From the NCBI GenBank assembly GCA_018266755.1, contig JAFDZW010000001.1, forward strand, positions 579,206 through 643,205: a stretch of 64,000 nt of DNA, written 5' to 3'. The translations under genes and the position numbers were made by a program. This document shows positions 8,527 to 18,308 of the stretch, piece after piece. Positions within the stretch are counted from its first letter, which is position 1. Every line of letters starts with the position of its first letter. This stretch comes from Bacteroidota bacterium. Its GTDB lineage: Bacteria; Bacteroidota; Ignavibacteria; Palsa-1295. Below the pieces are notes generated by a model, which was not told the origin of the DNA, did not search any database, and was given only the letters and a program-made list of their open reading frames with translations.

Positions 8527-10959
8527 TCATTCGGCAGGAATGATGAGGCGTTTGCCGGCCGGAATCTTGTTTTTCGTGATCCGATTTGCACGTTTGAGGT
8601 CGGCAACACTCACGCCGTATTTTTCCGCGATGGAGAACAGCGTGTCGCCGCGACGAACACGATAGGTGATGTTCTTACGTGACGGGTGATCGGTATCTCC
8701 CTGCGAGGCCGTCTTGTTCGGTGCATAGACTTTCAGCTTTTCGCCGGCCTGTAGCGACTCTGCGGTCTTGCCGTCGTTCCACTCGCTGAGTGTTGCGACC
8801 GACGTTCCGTACATTTTCGCGATGCTCGTCATCGTTTCGCCCGGACGAACCGTATGCGTACGGGCTTTCTGCGCGACGCTCGGCGCGGCGTCGTCAGCGC
8901 CGGAAGATGCGTAATTCTCCGACGTGTAGATCTTCAGCTTCTGGCCAGACATTACACCGTGACGAATGACCTTCTTGTTCCACTTCTTCACGTCCGCAAG
9001 CCCGACGCCAAAATCGTCGGCGATCTTCGCCATCGTATCGCCGCGTCGAATGGTGTAGGTGATCCATCGTTTCTTCGACGATTTGGTCGACGGAGTCGTC
9101 TCGGCGACCGAACGCTGTGGCTGATCGCTCGGCGTACTGTTCTTGATCTCGATCGTCAGGCGCTCGCCCTTGCGGAGCTTGTGATGTGTGCTGAGGTCGT
9201 TCCATGAACGAAGATTCGCTACACTGACGCCATAGCGCGATGCGATGGAGTTCATCGTCTCGCCGCGACGCACGCGGTGATATACCGTGCGGGTGCTCGA
9301 TGCCGACGGGTGGCTCTGATTGTCTGCCGTGACCACAGGCTTCGGCGCTTCGGTCGGGGCCGGAGCGGGAGCCGTCAGGCCGCCCTGATGCTGCGGCTGA
9401 TCTGCTGGTGCGGTCTGTGGTGCAGGCGTGCTATTCTTCGCGAGATTATCCGAGTTCGATACGGCGCCCGGCGACATCACCGATGCAGGAATGCGCAAGC
9501 GCGAACCTTTGCGAACACGTTCGCTCTGGTCCATATTGTTATACTCGGCAAGTTGCTGCGGTGTTAAGCCGTAATTGTGTGCGATCGAGCGAAGCGTTTC
9601 GCCGCGGCCGACCGTATGCGTGATCCACGGACGTTTCTGGTCGGCGGTCAGCAGAGCATATCCCTTGTAGAAGTTCTGCGATGTTCCGACGGGTACACGA
9701 AGCGTATATCCACCGGCCGGGCACAGCTCCGGCGGGGGAGTCGAGAACTGTAGCAACTCCGGATTGAGGTCTTTAATCTGATTGCCCGTCACTCCTGCTG
9801 CCATTGCGATCGCGTTAAGATCGACTGTTTCGTTCACACGAACGGTATCGAACTCCATTGGCGCCTCTTGCGAGATGTTGTTGAAGCCGTACCGCGACGG
9901 GTCCATTGCGATAAGCGTACAAGCGATATAGAGCGGCACATAGTTCTGCGTCTCGCGCGGCAGGCAGTCGCGGATACCCCAGAATGTCGTATCCTGGCTC
10001 TCGGCGATGCAGCGCTTGATGCGCGTCATCGAACAATTGTAGCAGCTCAGAGCCAGATACCAATCGCCCATGGCTCGATAGAGGTCTTTGAGGTGACGAG
10101 CCGCTGCGTACGTCTCTTTCACCGGGTCGCGCTTGTTGTCGAACCACCAGTTGCTCTTGAGGCCGTAGAGTGCTCCCGTTCCTTCGATAAATTGCCACAA
10201 CCCGACGGCCTGCGCGCGCGAGGTGACGGTCGGGTTCAGCCCGCTCTCGATCATCGAGAGATAGATAAGCTCTTCCGGTGTGCCGACCTCTTTGAAGATT
10301 TTCTTCATCATCGGGAAATAGCGACCGGACCGGCCAAGCCACTTTTCCATGAATTTGCGGCCATTGCCCGACATGAAATAGGCAATCGACTGCTCGACGA
10401 TTGGATTGACAACGAGCGGCACCTGCGTATGGCTCAGGTCCATCGGCTTCGGCACCGGGATCTTGCTGATATCGGTCTTTGCCATTTCCTCGTTGAACTT
10501 CTGGCGGAAGGCATAGATCGACGACGACGGCGGCAGGTAGTCGATTTTCGTGACGTACTTTTCGTAGTCCTCGAAGACCGAGCGGGTGAGCTCTTGGAAA
10601 TCTTTATTCTCGCTGATACCCGGATAGTAGATTAGCCGGTTCAGAATGTCGATGGCCGACTCGAAACGACGGACCGTTTCGTTCTGGTCTTTGCGCTGTT
10701 CGGCAGCGAGCGCGCGGAGCCATTCCTGGCGTGCGGCTTCGAGTTTATTTTCGACGAGCAACGAATCGACCTGCCCTTTATCGTCAAGGACGGTGAAGGG
10801 GTCGGCATTGCGTACCGGTTGCTGGACGGCGGTCGAGTCCGAGTGCTCGGTTTTTGATACAGTTTTGGTGCCGCCCCCACAGCCACTGAGCATGCCGATG
10901 GTCGTAACCAAGAGCAATGCGGCGGCGAGCGAGCGGAGTCGCCGGCTATTCCATTGCAT
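8527..10959 (-). CDS. mltD: MltD-like membrane-bound lytic transglycosylase with five LysM domains
   Basis: Cleaves peptidoglycan glycan strands with formation of 1,6-anhydro ends. From the ATG at 10959 it has 810 residues: a lipoprotein signal (GMLSGC, Cys27), a helical region, then an SLT/goose-lysozyme-type domain at about 210-330. The catalytic glutamate is Glu238 in YLSMIESGLNP, with AVGLWQFIEGTG and ALSCYNCS following. Five LysM domains (about 447-810) are recognisable by ETLRSIAHNYG, ETMNSIASRYG, DTMAKIADDFG, ETMTSIAKMYG and DTLFSIAEKYG, separated by Pro/Ser/Thr-rich linkers. The frame continues upstream to 11208, but that part lacks a signal peptide and I exclude it. LysM number is higher than in the enterobacterial enzyme. 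Confidence 0.92.
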   Translation of the reverse strand: MQWNSRRLRSLAAALLLVTTIGMLSGCGGGTKTVSKTEHSDSTAVQQPVRNADPFTVLDDKGQVDSLLVENKLEAARQEWLRALAAEQRKDQNETVRRFESAIDILNRLIYYPGISENKDFQELTRSVFEDYEKYVTKIDYLPPSSSIYAFRQKFNEEMAKTDISKIPVPKPMDLSHTQVPLVVNPIVEQSIAYFMSGNGRKFMEKWLGRSGRYFPMMKKIFKEVGTPEELIYLSMIESGLNPTVTSRAQAVGLWQFIEGTGALYGLKSNWWFDNKRDPVKETYAAARHLKDLYRAMGDWYLALSCYNCSMTRIKRCIAESQDTTFWGIRDCLPRETQNYVPLYIACTLIAMDPSRYGFNNISQEAPMEFDTVRVNETVDLNAIAMAAGVTGNQIKDLNPELLQFSTPPPELCPAGGYTLRVPVGTSQNFYKGYALLTADQKRPWITHTVGRGETLRSIAHNYGLTPQQLAEYNNMDQSERVRKGSRLRIPASVMSPGAVSNSDNLAKNSTPAPQTAPADQPQHQGGLTAPAPAPTEAPKPVVTADNQSHPSASSTRTVYHRVRRGETMNSIASRYGVSVANLRSWNDLSTHHKLRKGERLTIEIKNSTPSDQPQRSVAETTPSTKSSKKRWITYTIRRGDTMAKIADDFGVGLADVKKWNKKVIRHGVMSGQKLKIYTSENYASSGADDAAPSVAQKARTHTVRPGETMTSIAKMYGTSVATLSEWNDGKTAESLQAGEKLKVYAPNKTASQGDTDHPSRKNITYRVRRGDTLFSIAEKYGVSVADLKRANRITKNKIPAGKRLIIPAE

Positions 10960-11712
10960 TAGTAGTATCTCCAGATCGAATGGGGAGCGCTCGTGGCTAC
11001 AAGCAGGGCCATCAATAATTGTGCCGCGCAAACTGCAGGGGCGCTTGCGGGTGGCAAGGCGCTCCTGCAAATTGAGTGGCGGATAGCACCGCTGGTTTCT
11101 ACGATCACTCAGTTCGAGAATTAGGGCAGCACCCTCAGGTGTACCCCGTTTTGTACAACTTACCAACAGCCTGTCCAGTTTCAGCTCGACCGCCCGAAGG
11201 TTCTTCAAAGGTCAAAAAAATCAAAACAGGCTATCAATTTCTACAATATACGAAAATTTCTGCTCTGATGCAACACCTATCAACATTTTTCCCCACAAAA
11301 TATCCAGAGGTGATTCCGAATGTTTGAATTGGTGTGGATATTCTAAAAACTTTTACCAAAGTGGGTGGTATTACTGACTTCAGGCAGAGCTACCTGTACT
11401 GGTTCTGTTTATACGGTTTACGCAAACGTCATTCTGAGCGAAGCGAAGAATCCCTTGATGAAACGCACTGAGGCTCCGCCGCAGGGATTCTTCGCTTCGC
11501 TCAGAATGACGTCGGTATAAAGCAATGGGCTCCGGCACTCCAATCATGACGATAAGGTAAGTACAAAAGTGTCAATTGTATTGGAACAAATATGTAGCGA
11601 CATCGTATTTTGTGCATTCCCTCTTGGAGGACGAACCTTACGCCTCGGCGATTCGGTTGTTGTGTTCCCCCGAAGAAGTTGCTTTTTGGAGTCTGTTCAG
11701 GATTAGCTACTA
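10960..11712. other. Divergent intergenic region of about 750 bases
   Basis: It separates the mltD-like gene (minus) from the RND pump gene (plus), so it should hold both promoters. It contains the second copy of palindromic family 1 at 11426-11512. I see no tRNA, no convincing small gene and no clear operator. The short frames on the plus strand here are composed of promoter-like and repeat sequence. Confidence 0.6.
11426..11512. repeat. Long palindromic repeat, family 1, copy 2
   Basis: Perfect 29-base inverted arms beginning ACGTCATTCTGAGCGAAG surround a 29-base loop that matches the copy at 3368-3452 except at a few positions. It lies about 200 bases upstream of the RND pump gene. Confidence 0.9.
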
Positions 11713-14700
11713 ATGTGGATTGTTAGGCTTGCGCTCCGCCGACCGTACACCATAGCGGTCATGTGTTTCTTCGTGTTGTTGATGGGAATACTCTCGATCA
11801 AGAGTATGCTTGTCGACATATTCCCGACGATCGACATTCCCGTCGTTTCGGTCGTGTGGAATTACAACGGTCTCTCGGCCGAAGATATGGAGCGTCGCGT
11901 CATCCTTCTCTCCGAGCGAGCGTATTCGACCACGGTCAGCGGTATCACGCGCATCGAGTCGTCATCCATTCCAAGCATTGGACTGCTAAAAATCTACTTC
12001 GAGCCGGGCTCGGATATCGGTGGCGCCATTGCACAGATCTCGTCGGTGAATGCGGCAATTATCAAGATCATGCCTCCCGGCATCGGTTCGCCGGCGGTGG
12101 TCCGTTTCAATGCATCGAATGTGCCGGTCGCACAGCTCACGATGTCGAGCAAGACCATGAGCGAAGAGCAGATCTTCGACTACGGGCTCAACTTCGTTCG
12201 CATCAGCCTCTTCACGATTCCCGGCCTCTCCACTCCTGCGCCGTACGGAGGAAAAGGAAGGCTTGTAACCGTCGATGTCGATCCGAAGCTGCTCGCGATG
12301 AAAGGCCTTTCGGCTGCGGACGTCGTGACGGCGCTGAACAACTCGAATTCCATACTGCCCGCCGGCACTGCCCGTATCGGCGAGACGGAGTATAACATTG
12401 CGATGAACGCGAGCCCGGGGTCGATCGAAGAGTTCAATGACATTCCGATTAAAGTCGTCAATGGTGCGGTGATCCGCATCGCCGATGTTGCGAAAGTCTC
12501 GGACGGATTCAACACCCAGACGAACATCGTGCATGTCGATGGCAAACGCTCCACCTACCTCGCCATCATCAAGAAGGCGAACGCTTCGACGTTAGAAGTC
12601 GTCAGCGCGACGAAGGATGCCTTGCCGGCGATCAAAGCAGCCGCACCGAACGGGCTCGATCTTTCTATCGACTTCGACCAGTCGGTCTTCGTACGCTCGG
12701 CGATCGACAGCGTATTGCGCGAAGGCGTAATCGCGGCGATCCTGGTCTCGATCATGATTCTGTTCTTTCTCGGCAGTTGGCGTAGCGTCATTATTGTCTG
12801 TACGTCGATCCCGCTCGCCATCATGGTCGGTGTAATCGGGCTGAACCTGACGGGAAATTCGCTCAACATCATGACGCTCGGCGGATTATCGCTCGCGATC
12901 GGCATGCTCGTGGACGATGCCACGGTGGAGGTGGAGAATATCCATCGAAACAGTAACATGGGCAAGCCGCTGACGGTCGCGATCCTTGACGGTGCCCAAC
13001 AGATCGCTGTACCGGCCATCATGGCCACACTCTCGATCTGTATCGTCTTTTTCCCGGTCGTGTTGCTGACGGGGCCGTCGAAATTTCTGTTCACGCCGAT
13101 GGCATTGTCGGTCGTGATCTCGATGATCGCTTCATACCTGCTTTCGCGTACGCTCGTGCCCACGCTTGCGCGAATGCTGATGAAATCGGAGCACCACCAC
13201 GGCGAGACATATAAACACAAGAACGTATGGTCGCGGATCAACGATGCACGCGAGCGTGGATTCGACCGATTCCAGGAAGCCTACGGACGCATTCTCGAAC
13301 TCTTCTTACATCACCGCACCTTTGCGCTCGGCGTCTCGGCGGTCGTTGCGATCGTCTCTATCATGCTCGTGAATGTTGTCGGCACCGATTTCTTCCCGAC
13401 GACGGACTCCGGCTTGATGAAGATGCATTTTCGTGCGCCGGTCGGTACACGGTTGGAAGAAACCGAGCGCATTGTGTTGCAACTTGAGGACTCGATCAAG
13501 ACGTTCATTCCGCGTCAGGAACTTGCGCGTATCAACGACCAGATCGGCGTTCCGACCTCATACAATCTTTCGATGGTGCCGTCGGATAATGCCAGCGGGA
13601 TGGATGCGGAGATCCTTCTGTCGTTGAAGCCCGATCACCACCCAAGCGTCGAGTATATGAAGAAGATCCGCAAACTCGTCGCCGATCGCTTCGGCGGCTG
13701 CGTGATCTACTTCCAGCCAGCAGACATTATGAGTCAGGTGCTGAACTTCGGTCTGCCGGCGCCGATCGATATTCAGATACAGTACCCAGATCTAAAAGTG
13801 TCGCATGATTATGCACTGAAGATCATGGATGCGGTCAAACTGATTCCGGGTGCTGCGGATGTTGCATTGAAACAGGTGCTGGACTACCCGTCGCTGCGTC
13901 TGAATGTCGATCGCCAACGCGCCGCGCAGCTTGGACTGACGGTACGTGACGTGGCGAACAGTATGTTGGTCTCGCTCTCGTCGAGCGCATTGATCTCGCC
14001 GTCGTTCTTCTTGAACCCCAAGAACAATGTGAACTACAACGTGTCGGTCAAGGTCCCGCTTGAGCGTGTGACGACGATGGAGGATCTGCTTTCGAGTCCG
14101 ATCACACCGCCGACAGCTGCAAATTTGCTTCAGACCGTCGCAGCCAGCCCGACGGATGTTCCGACCCAGCCAACACAGCGACTTGGCAATCTCGTCAACG
14201 TAATAAGCGAGTGGGTGCCGAACGAACTCGATCACTATACCGTCCAGCGTGTGCTCGATGTGACGGCGAATGTCGAAGGGCGCGATCTCGGTTCGACGGC
14301 AACGGATATTCAGAAGGTGGTAGACAAACTCGGCCAGTTGCCGAAGGGAATGAAGATCACCATACGCGGTCAGAACGAAGTGATGACCGAGTCGTTCAGA
14401 AGTCTGGGACTTGGCATTATCATCGCCATCGTGCTTGTGTATCTGCTGATGGTCACCTTATTCCAATCGTGGCTCGACCCCTTCATCGTCATGGTGGCAG
14501 TGCCCGGTTCGCTCTGCGGTATCTTATGGATGCTCACGATCACGGGCACGACGATCAATGTCATATCGCTCATGGGTGCGATCATGTCGGTTGGTATTGC
14601 GGTATCGAACTCGACCCTGCTCGTGAGTTTCGCGAACGATGTTCGTGTCGAGCATGGCTACGATTCGCTGCGCGGTGCGCTCGAAGCAGGCAAAACGCGT

Positions 14701-14979
14701 TTGCGGCCCGTGCTGATGACTGCGCTCGCGATGATTCTCGGCATGATCCCAATGGCGCTTGGTCTCGGCGAAGGCGGCGAACAAAATGCACCGCTCGGCA
14801 GAGCGGTGATCGGCGGTCTGATCTTTGCGACGTTTACGACACTCTTCATCGTGCCGGTCGTCTATTCGTTACTACGAAAGGGTCGCCCGACGAAGCATGA
14901 ACTTGAAGAGCGATTCCAGGCCGAAGAAAAGGGATTCACCTACGACCCGAACGAACCGAGCCAGGTCGTGGTCGACTAA
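11713..14979 (+). CDS. RND-family efflux pump inner-membrane protein (AcrB/HAE1 type)
   Basis: A proton-driven exporter of the resistance-nodulation-division superfamily, 1088 residues. The first membrane helix is at about 11-31, a large periplasmic loop follows (DIFPTIDIPVVSV, PGIGSPAVVRFNAS), and a helix bundle starts near residue 335. The proton-relay helix has GLSLAIGMLVDDATVE with Asp401-Asp402. A second periplasmic loop (GTDFFPTTDSGLMKMHFRAP) precedes the last helix group (SLMGAIMSVGIAVSNSTLLV, GMIPMALGLGEGGEQNAPLG). Asp-Asp and the absence of heavy-metal signatures favour the HAE1 drug/lipid type. The adaptor gene follows 32 bases downstream, but no TolC-like outer-membrane gene is nearby. 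Substrate unknown. Confidence 0.94.
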   Translation: MWIVRLALRRPYTIAVMCFFVLLMGILSIKSMLVDIFPTIDIPVVSVVWNYNGLSAEDMERRVILLSERAYSTTVSGITRIESSSIPSIGLLKIYFEPGSDIGGAIAQISSVNAAIIKIMPPGIGSPAVVRFNASNVPVAQLTMSSKTMSEEQIFDYGLNFVRISLFTIPGLSTPAPYGGKGRLVTVDVDPKLLAMKGLSAADVVTALNNSNSILPAGTARIGETEYNIAMNASPGSIEEFNDIPIKVVNGAVIRIADVAKVSDGFNTQTNIVHVDGKRSTYLAIIKKANASTLEVVSATKDALPAIKAAAPNGLDLSIDFDQSVFVRSAIDSVLREGVIAAILVSIMILFFLGSWRSVIIVCTSIPLAIMVGVIGLNLTGNSLNIMTLGGLSLAIGMLVDDATVEVENIHRNSNMGKPLTVAILDGAQQIAVPAIMATLSICIVFFPVVLLTGPSKFLFTPMALSVVISMIASYLLSRTLVPTLARMLMKSEHHHGETYKHKNVWSRINDARERGFDRFQEAYGRILELFLHHRTFALGVSAVVAIVSIMLVNVVGTDFFPTTDSGLMKMHFRAPVGTRLEETERIVLQLEDSIKTFIPRQELARINDQIGVPTSYNLSMVPSDNASGMDAEILLSLKPDHHPSVEYMKKIRKLVADRFGGCVIYFQPADIMSQVLNFGLPAPIDIQIQYPDLKVSHDYALKIMDAVKLIPGAADVALKQVLDYPSLRLNVDRQRAAQLGLTVRDVANSMLVSLSSSALISPSFFLNPKNNVNYNVSVKVPLERVTTMEDLLSSPITPPTAANLLQTVAASPTDVPTQPTQRLGNLVNVISEWVPNELDHYTVQRVLDVTANVEGRDLGSTATDIQKVVDKLGQLPKGMKITIRGQNEVMTESFRSLGLGIIIAIVLVYLLMVTLFQSWLDPFIVMVAVPGSLCGILWMLTITGTTINVISLMGAIMSVGIAVSNSTLLVSFANDVRVEHGYDSLRGALEAGKTRLRPVLMTALAMILGMIPMALGLGEGGEQNAPLGRAVIGGLIFATFTTLFIVPVVYSLLRKGRPTKHELEERFQAEEKGFTYDPNEPSQVVVD

Positions 14980-15011
14980 GCGGCAGTATAACAGTTTCAA
15001 GAGGATACGAT

Positions 15012-16142
15012 ATGACAGAGGGGAAGATATCAACTGGGCGTTCCACCGGCTTCTTCGTAGGCGGCTTGGTCGTGCTCATCATCGTCATCGGAGCATTTTT
15101 CTTGTTCAAGTCCGGTCGTGACGAAACGCTGCGCAGCGACGCCAACGAGCGAGCGAAGCAGATCTCAGAAGGCACACCCGTGAACGTGGGGATGGTTATA
15201 CCCTCATCTGCGGAGCGGACGATCACGATCCCAGGCGAAGTCCGTCCGTTCGCATCGGTGACGCTCTATGCAAAGGTAAGTGGATACCTCAAGAAGATTG
15301 TCGTCGATAAAGGCGACATGGTCAAGGAAGGCCAATTGATCGCCTCGATCGAATCGCCCGAAACCGACCGTGCAATTCAAGCGGCAGAAGCAACTGCGAA
15401 GAACAAACGTAGTATTGCCAATCGCGACCAGGAGCTGCTGAAGAAGGGACTCTTCTCACAACAGGATGCCGAGCAGGCTATGGCCGATGCCGATGCCGCC
15501 GAAGCGAATCTGCAGGCGTTGCGCGAACAGCGAAACTATCAGACGATACGGGCACCGTTTTCCGGCCGCGTGACGGCACGTTTCGCCGATGCCGGCGCAC
15601 TGGTGCAAAGCGCAACGAGCTCGCAGACGAGCGCACTGCCGATCGTGACGGTGTCGCAAGAAGAGAAACTGCGAATCTATATCTATCTCGATCAGCGCGA
15701 CGCAACATTTATCCGCGAAGGCGATAGCGTCCATATCCGTCTGCTCGAACGTCCGGGTGTCGATATTCCCGCGACGATCACTCGCTACACGGGCGAGATC
15801 GATCCGAAAACGCGCACACTCCTTGCCGAGATCGATATCGATAATAAAAACGATCTGATCCTTCCGGGTAGCTTCGTGCAAGTGAGCGTCAGAATCAAAG
15901 CGCATCCGTTGCTACAAATGCCTTCGTCGGCCCTTATCGTAAAGGGGCCGCTCTATTACGTTGCGATCGTCGATGACGGGGGGATCCTGCATTTCAAGCA
16001 AATCCAGATTGCGGACAACGACGGGAAGATGTGTCAGATCGTCTCCGGATTATCGGGTGGTGAGCACCTTGCGCTTGGTGTTGGGGATGCACTCAAGGAT
16101 GGCGACAAGGTCAAAGCGATTCTGCCTGCCGCAAAAAAGTAG
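15012..16142 (+). CDS. RND efflux periplasmic adaptor (membrane fusion protein)
   Basis: Connects the RND pump to an outer-membrane channel. The 376-residue protein has one N-terminal membrane anchor (GFFVGGLVVLIIVIGAFFLF, about 13-33) and a lipoyl/barrel-sandwich half (IPGEVRPFASVTLYAKVSGY, VDKGDMVKEGQLIASIESPE). A short helical hairpin contains LKKGLFSQQDAEQAMADADA, followed by the second lipoyl half (NYQTIRAPFSGRVTARFADA) and beta-barrel domains (DPKTRTLLAEIDIDN). AGAGGA lies shortly before the ATG. It is probably co-transcribed with the upstream pump gene. Confidence 0.93.
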   Translation: MTEGKISTGRSTGFFVGGLVVLIIVIGAFFLFKSGRDETLRSDANERAKQISEGTPVNVGMVIPSSAERTITIPGEVRPFASVTLYAKVSGYLKKIVVDKGDMVKEGQLIASIESPETDRAIQAAEATAKNKRSIANRDQELLKKGLFSQQDAEQAMADADAAEANLQALREQRNYQTIRAPFSGRVTARFADAGALVQSATSSQTSALPIVTVSQEEKLRIYIYLDQRDATFIREGDSVHIRLLERPGVDIPATITRYTGEIDPKTRTLLAEIDIDNKNDLILPGSFVQVSVRIKAHPLLQMPSSALIVKGPLYYVAIVDDGGILHFKQIQIADNDGKMCQIVSGLSGGEHLALGVGDALKDGDKVKAILPAAKK

Positions 16143-16144
16143 CC

Positions 16145-16744
16145 TCACTCGTCTCGATGCAGATAATGTTTCGGCTCGAGTTTGTCGAGCCGAATGCCTT
16201 TCGGGATTCCCTGTGGAAATCGGGCGTATTCCGATTTCGATTGGAGCCAAATCCGGGTGCTACTGTTTCCACTCTGATCGGCCAGATCGGCATCGCGATA
16301 ATAGCTGAAGTGTCCCGCTGCGGATTCGGCGTTTGATGTTCCGATCCACATCCCAACCCAGGCCGGCGCGGTGAACACCAGCCACCATCCATGTGTCAAC
16401 GTCGATACCGTTCCGAAGCCGCCCCACGTAGCCATCTCACCCGTTGCGACGTCGTGTATTCGGAGCTCGATGCTCAAGACTCGATCATACGGCACTCTGA
16501 CCATTCCATAATCGGTCAGTACGTATGCTGCCGAATCGGTTGTGCCGATATATTCGCCTTGAACGATCGCCTCGTGACTGGCTTGGCCAAGTCTGAGATA
16601 GATCCACCCTCCGTAGGGGTCGGCAGCGACCTGATCGCGCTTCGGCAGCCAGCCGCGAGGGACGCGATACGATGCGCAACTGCCCAGTAGCAGTGAGCTC
16701 GCCAGTATCAGGAGCGTAATCGTTTTATTGATCGCGGCGGACAT
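16145..16744 (-). CDS. Hypothetical lipoprotein
   Basis: 199 residues from the ATG at 16744, chosen because it puts a clean lipoprotein signal at the N-terminus (ASSLLLGSCAS, Cys20). No known domain is recognised. A segment YVLTDYGMVRVPYDRVLSIELR is followed by a hydrophobic, Trp/Gly-rich stretch (THGWWLVFTAPAWVGMWIG) that may be a membrane-associated hairpin. The start overlaps the stop of the upstream gene (16725-18290) by 20 bases, so the two are likely translated from one message and may work together. Its 3' end meets the adaptor gene with two bases to spare. Confidence 0.72.
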   Translation of the reverse strand: MSAAINKTITLLILASSLLLGSCASYRVPRGWLPKRDQVAADPYGGWIYLRLGQASHEAIVQGEYIGTTDSAAYVLTDYGMVRVPYDRVLSIELRIHDVATGEMATWGGFGTVSTLTHGWWLVFTAPAWVGMWIGTSNAESAAGHFSYYRDADLADQSGNSSTRIWLQSKSEYARFPQGIPKGIRLDKLEPKHYLHRDE

Positions 16745-18290
16745 ATCTGCTGCTCCAAAATGAATTCTCGAGCGACGATTCCAACGACTTGAATCGAGGA
16801 GCCTCCATCCGAAGGAAGGCATGCGGAAAGAGAAACATCATCGCTGCCTTCGCAGGATCGGTTTCGGCGAGCCATTCCTGACGCATCCATTCGATATAAT
16901 AGCCGCGTGCATCGAGGAACAGATCGAGATCACCGTATGCGTCCGGAAGATCGTAGCGAAGAATGCGCACATCTGACGGCATCGAGACAACGTGCCCCGA
17001 ACCGGTCTGCAAAATCGCAAGCTCATCCGGTTGTGCGACTGAATCTTTCAGTACGAGTGACGGCTTTATCCGTATCGGCGTGACTGCCGGACCGAGCGCT
17101 GCGAGCGCCACATAGTTGAGGCGCCACATTCCTTTGGTCATACGCAGTCGCACGTGGCCGTTGAATGCGATCTCATCGGGAAGGGCAACAGTCTGAACAT
17201 TGTGTGCGATTGGTCCCGTCTCGTAGAACGAACCGGCGCGATGCCATGTGCCGGACGAATCTTGTGCGAGAACCTCGATGCCTCCGAAGATTGTACCGAA
17301 CGGATCGAGATATCCTCTGTATGCATCCGGATGCGACTGCATGCGCGAAAGCATCGCTGCTGCCGAGTCGCCGAGATATGCAAGACCTTGGTAAAAGAGA
17401 TAGGTCGTGAGCAGCGTCTGTCGAAAACCGAGCGTTAATCCGAGGTGGTGCGTTCCCGATGCATCGAACACAAGATCGATGTCTTCTTTGGATTCAAGAT
17501 CGTTGGAATCGGTATAGCTTAATCGCTCGAGCGTATCGAATGAGACAAGCGTTTTCAGCACGTCGCCTTCGGGTGCGGTGCATCGTGACGGAGGCATCAG
17601 CAACGATGCTTGGCGCAACGACCCGTCGCTCATGTGCAGGATCCGTCCGCCGCCCGGTGGCCGAGGACACACGAGCAGATCGGCAGAACGTATTAGATGA
17701 GTCTCGTATGCCTCGTTTGTCATGCGCAGGTCGAACGTTCGCGAGCGGGGGACAGCCGTGTAGAGTGCATCGATGTCGTTTGCTTCGAGCGTTGGGAGGA
17801 CGCTCGAAGAAAATCCTTCGGCCATGAGTGTATAGCGACTGCCATCCCATGCGTAAAACGTCGGGCAGGAGCCGAAACATGCTTTGGGGGTTAGTAGGCA
17901 ATAAATACTCAGTGCGAGCGAGAGGCCGGTAAATACGGTCATTTCCGGTACAATCGTCCCGCTCTCGACGACGTTCGATTCGAGCAGGGCAACCGACGCC
18001 AGACGTACCGTATCGTAGCCTGTGGAGATGACATCCCGGTTCGCATCGAGCATGACGCCATGACCGTAGAGATAGCCGTCGGCGGGATATGCTTTCCAGT
18101 CGTCGAGGATCTGGATGCGGCCATCGTTGTAATGTACTTTCAGATATGGGGAGCGCGAGTCGAGCGTAAAATACTTATCGGGCTTTGCGATCGTACGGGT
18201 GACATGATTGGCCTGACACGACATGCACGTCACGAGCGGCAGCATGAGCAGGAGTCGAACGGAAACCGGGAGCGCGTTCCGTTGTCGCAT
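16725..18290 (-). CDS. Hypothetical lipoprotein with CPxxYxWDG motif
   Basis: 521 residues. The lipobox-like signal ends at LVTCMSC, so it is probably an outer-membrane or periplasmic lipoprotein. Residues after about 130 contain a hydrophobic stretch (FTGLSLALSIYCLLTP) followed by SCPTFYAWDGSRYTLMAEGF and then TNEAYETHLIRSADLLVCP. From memory, this CPxxYxWDG layout recurs in uncharacterised secreted proteins of several phyla, but no function is established. The rest is beta-rich without catalytic motifs. It overlaps the following lipoprotein gene by 20 bases. Confidence 0.75.
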   Translation of the reverse strand: MRQRNALPVSVRLLLMLPLVTCMSCQANHVTRTIAKPDKYFTLDSRSPYLKVHYNDGRIQILDDWKAYPADGYLYGHGVMLDANRDVISTGYDTVRLASVALLESNVVESGTIVPEMTVFTGLSLALSIYCLLTPKACFGSCPTFYAWDGSRYTLMAEGFSSSVLPTLEANDIDALYTAVPRSRTFDLRMTNEAYETHLIRSADLLVCPRPPGGGRILHMSDGSLRQASLLMPPSRCTAPEGDVLKTLVSFDTLERLSYTDSNDLESKEDIDLVFDASGTHHLGLTLGFRQTLLTTYLFYQGLAYLGDSAAAMLSRMQSHPDAYRGYLDPFGTIFGGIEVLAQDSSGTWHRAGSFYETGPIAHNVQTVALPDEIAFNGHVRLRMTKGMWRLNYVALAALGPAVTPIRIKPSLVLKDSVAQPDELAILQTGSGHVVSMPSDVRILRYDLPDAYGDLDLFLDARGYYIEWMRQEWLAETDPAKAAMMFLFPHAFLRMEAPRFKSLESSLENSFWSSRYVRRDQ

Positions 18291-18308
18291 GTTCGGTTTT
18301 GAAAGTAG

